Positions 49,501-51,218 of a stretch of 51,218 nucleotides of DNA are shown here, one piece after another. How positions within the stretch are numbered: the stretch's first letter is position 1; each line of letters begins with the position of its first letter. The translations under genes were made by a program, and so were the position numbers. The notes under the pieces were generated by a model. The model did not search any database. It was not told the DNA's origin and saw only the letters and a list, made by a program, of their open reading frames with translations. The DNA comes from an uncultured Thermoguttaceae bacterium (GTDB taxonomy: Bacteria > Planctomycetota > Planctomycetia > Pirellulales > Thermoguttaceae): positions 1 to 51,218 of the forward strand of contig CALFBP010000078.1 of the NCBI GenBank assembly GCA_937951625.1, in the 5' to 3' direction.

Positions 49501-50869
49501 CATTGAGCAAGTCGATCGCTTCAGCGGCCGTGTACTCCCGCGAATCAGTGTAATTGAACGTCCCTTTAGGAATGTTGTCGCCCACCAACGAAAGGTCCGC
49601 CGTTTCCGCAAACCAGTCCAGAACGTCTTTCCACGGTTGATAACGGAAGTTGAACCTCAGTTTGTCGGAGGGCTTCGCAGGCGCAAGCCGATCGCTTGGT
49701 CCCACCGGCTTCGCCTCGCCCGGCACAACATTGGGGCCACCGGGCGGCATGGTCTGTTTCGCAGGCACCGGCGTGACGGCCTCCGCCGCATCGGGCTTTG
49801 CTGCCTCCTGGGGTTTTGGTTCCGGGGCCTTGGCCTGATCGCCAGGCTTGGGGGCCGCCTCCGGCGTGGGCACAGCCTTGGCGGCCTCCCCGGTCGGCAA
49901 GGGCTGGGCCGCCACCGACGTGGGCGGGGGTTTCATTGGCCCCACGGTCGGCACGGGCTTAGCTGCTTCCGGAGCCGCCGCGGCCTGAGCCGCCTCTTGA
50001 GGCTTCGTTTCTACCGCCTCTTGAGGCTTCGTTTCTACCGGCTTCGTTTCTCCCGACTTTGGTTCCTGAAGTTTCGATTCCGGGGTTGACGCTAGGGGAG
50101 CCGATTCGCTCGGCCTCGCGGCACCTTCCACGCCGGCCATGGGTTGGGCTGCCTCAGGCGGCGAAGGCTTCGCTGCATCAGAATTCGCCGCAACCGGAGC
50201 CGACTCCGGAGGCTTTGTGCCTGTGGGCTTCGCTTCCGGGGCCTGGGCCTCAAGCTTGTTCTCCGCGGCGTCTGTCGGCAACCGCAAGGCCTCGAGTGCG
50301 GCGCGTTGTTGCGGATCGAGCAACGAGGACACCTTCTGGTCGATCTCGGCGCGGACTGCCCGGGCAGCCTTCTCATCGGCCCTCGTTAGTTGCTTTGCCT
50401 GCTGGCGAAACAGCTCGGCCAAATGTGTCCGCTGCTGGGGCGACAAATTGAGCTTTTCCGCGAACTCGCCATCCAAGGCGCCTGCCAAGCCCCATCGGGC
50501 CATGCGGATCTGTTGCAGTCGCGCCTGCTGCTGTTTGCTCAGCAAAGCCAATCCCATCGACTCGGACTGGCGACGAAACGCGGCGAGTTTTGCAGCCGTT
50601 TCTTCGGCTGGGAGGTTCTTCAGTTGAATGGCCAGTTCCAGGGCTTCGCTTTCCCGGGCGTCGACCAGCTCGAGTAGTTTCTGCCTTTGGCTCTCGGTGA
50701 GCCCCAGCTTGTCGGCAACGTCGGCCTCGATGGCCAGGGCCAAGATGCCGACGAATTCCGGGGCCGCGACCTCGGCCGCCTTCAAAGCCGGCCCAGCAAA
50801 CCAGACCGACCACCCGACCAGCATCGCGCATCCGCAAATGCGGACAAGTCTTGCGCAACTGTTGAACAT
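46586..50869 (-). CDS. Secretin-N-domain protein with LTxxQ-like N-terminus and no secretin barrel
   Basis: The 1427-residue protein has a signal peptide (MFNSCARLVRICGCAMLVGW), then about 35-200 helical repeats with LTxxQ-like motifs (LTESQRQKL, LSKQQQARL, LSPQQRTHL, LDPQQRAAL) resembling Spy/CpxP-type proteins. A Pro/Ala/Lys/Glu-rich linker (about 200-395) follows, then several N0/N1 secretin domains (NFRYQPWKDVLDWFAE, PLYNTQAEEVANVIRQL). A Gly-rich insertion and a Gly/Phe/Ser/Pro-rich tail (SPFGFG) replace the secretin barrel. It is probably an outer-membrane- or periplasm-associated assembly or scaffold protein. GGAG 6 bases upstream supports the ATG at 50869. Confidence 0.85.
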   Translation of the reverse strand: MFNSCARLVRICGCAMLVGWSVWFAGPALKAAEVAAPEFVGILALAIEADVADKLGLTESQRQKLLELVDARESEALELAIQLKNLPAEETAAKLAAFRRQSESMGLALLSKQQQARLQQIRMARWGLAGALDGEFAEKLNLSPQQRTHLAELFRQQAKQLTRADEKAARAVRAEIDQKVSSLLDPQQRAALEALRLPTDAAENKLEAQAPEAKPTGTKPPESAPVAANSDAAKPSPPEAAQPMAGVEGAARPSESAPLASTPESKLQEPKSGETKPVETKPQEAVETKPQEAAQAAAAPEAAKPVPTVGPMKPPPTSVAAQPLPTGEAAKAVPTPEAAPKPGDQAKAPEPKPQEAAKPDAAEAVTPVPAKQTMPPGGPNVVPGEAKPVGPSDRLAPAKPSDKLRFNFRYQPWKDVLDWFAETADLSLVGDNIPKGTFNYTDSREYTAAEAIDLLNGVLQTKGYTLVRKGRMLMVINLEDGIPPNLIETVPVEEIDKRGQHELIEVVFQLQNVSPEEVEQEINRLKGPQGSVTVLPKSRQVRVVETGGRMRLIRQTIQAMENPQGAAARIRPIELQYADPQDALFVIRQLLDIPVDRNASADGSVHIVVDPMGGRLLVTGKPDAVARVEEIVKAIDVPDPANPQKTRLGDAPQLEVYTVSGADPNSVFQVLQTLLVGMPEVRLSVDPKTGNIIALGRRAAHATIKATIEQLQRDSRRLEVFPLRALDPQLAVAAITKLFAAEAGPGAPKVDADPYSKRLLVRGSESQIEQIRQMLQQMGESGTSDRLGASNLRVVPLTGAAARTALEGLEEMWPTVRPNRIRVVTPSAGGISTRRPSASVGADASSSPPSDDLEDSMEKQRESLLELLQSLRKRPEQQPPSGAPQPSVSPPPAPPAVNPPLPSSPPRPEAAAPPGDKSTQSLPSASGSKAKVVFATQRVDGGTPSAEVLDGPKQANSTAKPEVVAGAAAEKVEKPMAPASPEVKAGVGDASQPPRASPAGPAAKPAAPPKDEKPPVLVRPSPGGVIIASEDRDALDEIERLLTTMAGNFLSGKPELTVFYLKHAKASAVAETLDQILGGGTLGSSGGGGGSFLGDLAGAALGDMGGGLLGTLLGSGPSGGNGGGGTRTSGSVQITADNRLNALIVYAKPADLDTIEQLLKILDERESPEEVLAAPKPRLIPLYNTQAEEVANVIRQLYQDRMAGQSGASRPPTPQDFIMAMRAMRGGRGGGSQRGGQEEAAKLSVSADPRTNSLIVVAPDSLFQEVKELVEQLDEAAGDTSETLQVVTLQRANSETIRQALSAMVGPSVQFNRSGSTPSPSSSPPQQTSPFGFGRRGFGSPFGFPGSMGDSPFGFPGGMGGSIGSPPPSPMGGPTGSNPSSRSRATFSPGSMNRTGAFSGPASSPRSDANRRSNRNRSGSSGSSRGR
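49991..50038. repeat. 24-bp tandem repeat inside the secretin-N gene linker
   Basis: Two copies of a 24-bp unit, 49991-50014 and 50015-50038, encode the consecutive VETKPQEA segments of the low-complexity linker. A partial third unit follows. The repeat keeps the frame, so copy number could vary without breaking the gene. Confidence 0.7.
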
Positions 50870-51218
50870 TCCCGCTCCGCCATGGCTGGACGCACGGCCG
50901 CATGAGCCGCGCGCACTCAAGGTTATTAACGGAAGCCACCGCCCCCTTCTACCATCCTAACCAGGGGAAAACTCGGTGACTACATTTCTCCCGTCACTTA
51001 AACCCCGCCTACGAATTGTAGTTTCGTTCCCCCCTTTCTTGTACCTAATGCCACCTTATAGTGGATCCGTTGACCAGCCGTTTTATGGGCATGTTCAAGC
51101 GATCATTGATTTCCCAACCCCGACGACCTTTTTTTCGCGATGGATCATCGTCGCGCGGTGATGGCTGTGACAGCTTAACACTTGGAAATTATCAAACTGC
51201 GTTCCCCACTTTTTGTGG
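50870..51218. other. Intergenic/edge region upstream of the secretin-N gene
   Basis: This 349-bp end of the window holds no recognisable gene. It should contain the secretin-N promoter on the minus strand; TATAAG (near 51056-51061) and TACAAT (near 51014-51019) occur on that strand, but neither has a good -35 partner. A tract of seven T residues lies near 51127-51134. Confidence 0.45.

Noticed and set aside
49991-50038. Tandem repeat considered as a CRISPR or mobile element
   Set aside because: Two direct in-frame copies without spacers encode a protein linker, so it is coding low complexity.

Overview
The window is about 51 kb of GC-rich (roughly 60%) bacterial chromosome, and its gene content points to a planctomycete, probably a Pirellula-like or thermophilic relative. 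Evidence for this: an EF-G of the mitochondrial-EFG1/spdEFG1 type, three exported Gfo/Idh/MocA oxidoreductases with twin-arginine leaders, an exported TIM-barrel isomerase and a lactonase, a GH116-like giant, a DUF4091 protein, a DUF11 repeat protein, and a large secretin-N-domain protein without a barrel. The taxonomic call is inference from gene families; no rRNA is present.

Layout. 1-5 kb (minus strand): tRNA-Ile2(CAU), dCTP deaminase with a small unknown gene, EF-G and a DUF2231-type membrane protein. 4.8-10.8 kb (plus): a Gfo/Idh/MocA protein, then a tight cluster for a nucleotide-sugar or surface-glycan sugar (zinc alcohol dehydrogenase, methyltransferase, RmlD-like SDR, zinc-ribbon methyltransferase, GmhB-type phosphatase), with two 4-bp stop/start overlaps. 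10.8-14.8 kb (minus): an exported PHP phosphoesterase and a DUF11 surface protein with a strong intrinsic terminator. 15.4-19.9 kb (minus): a complete trimeric NAD(H)-linked [FeFe]-hydrogenase operon (HydB-HydA-HydC). 20-29.5 kb (minus): DUF502, phosphofructokinase, Gfo/Idh/MocA, a YjhG-type sugar-acid dehydratase and a 1224-residue GH116-like protein. 29.8-37 kb (plus): amidohydrolase, VOC protein, SDR, sialidase-like propeller, PQQ-type propeller, acetolactate synthase. 37-39 kb (minus): isomerase and lactonase. 39.4-43.7 kb (plus): glutamine amidotransferase, an HPr protein with Asp at the regulatory Ser46 position, and a DUF4091 protein. 43.8-50.9 kb (minus): HDAC-family deacetylase, Gfo/Idh/MocA and the secretin-N protein.

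How it fits together. Most of the region serves polysaccharide and sugar use: exported glycosidase-like and oxidoreductase proteins, a lactonase and a sugar-acid dehydratase that could form an oxidative sugar pathway, and glycolytic phosphofructokinase. The hydrogenase would let the cell dispose of (or recover) NADH-level electrons as H2 during fermentation. The most unusual items are the HydB subunit with two tandem thioredoxin-like Fe-S domains, the Ser in the H-cluster L1 motif of HydA, the HPr Ser46-to-Asp change, the LTxxQ-like/secretin-N fusion, and the nested domain insertion in the GH116-like protein. No phage, IS element, CRISPR array or defence system was recognised.
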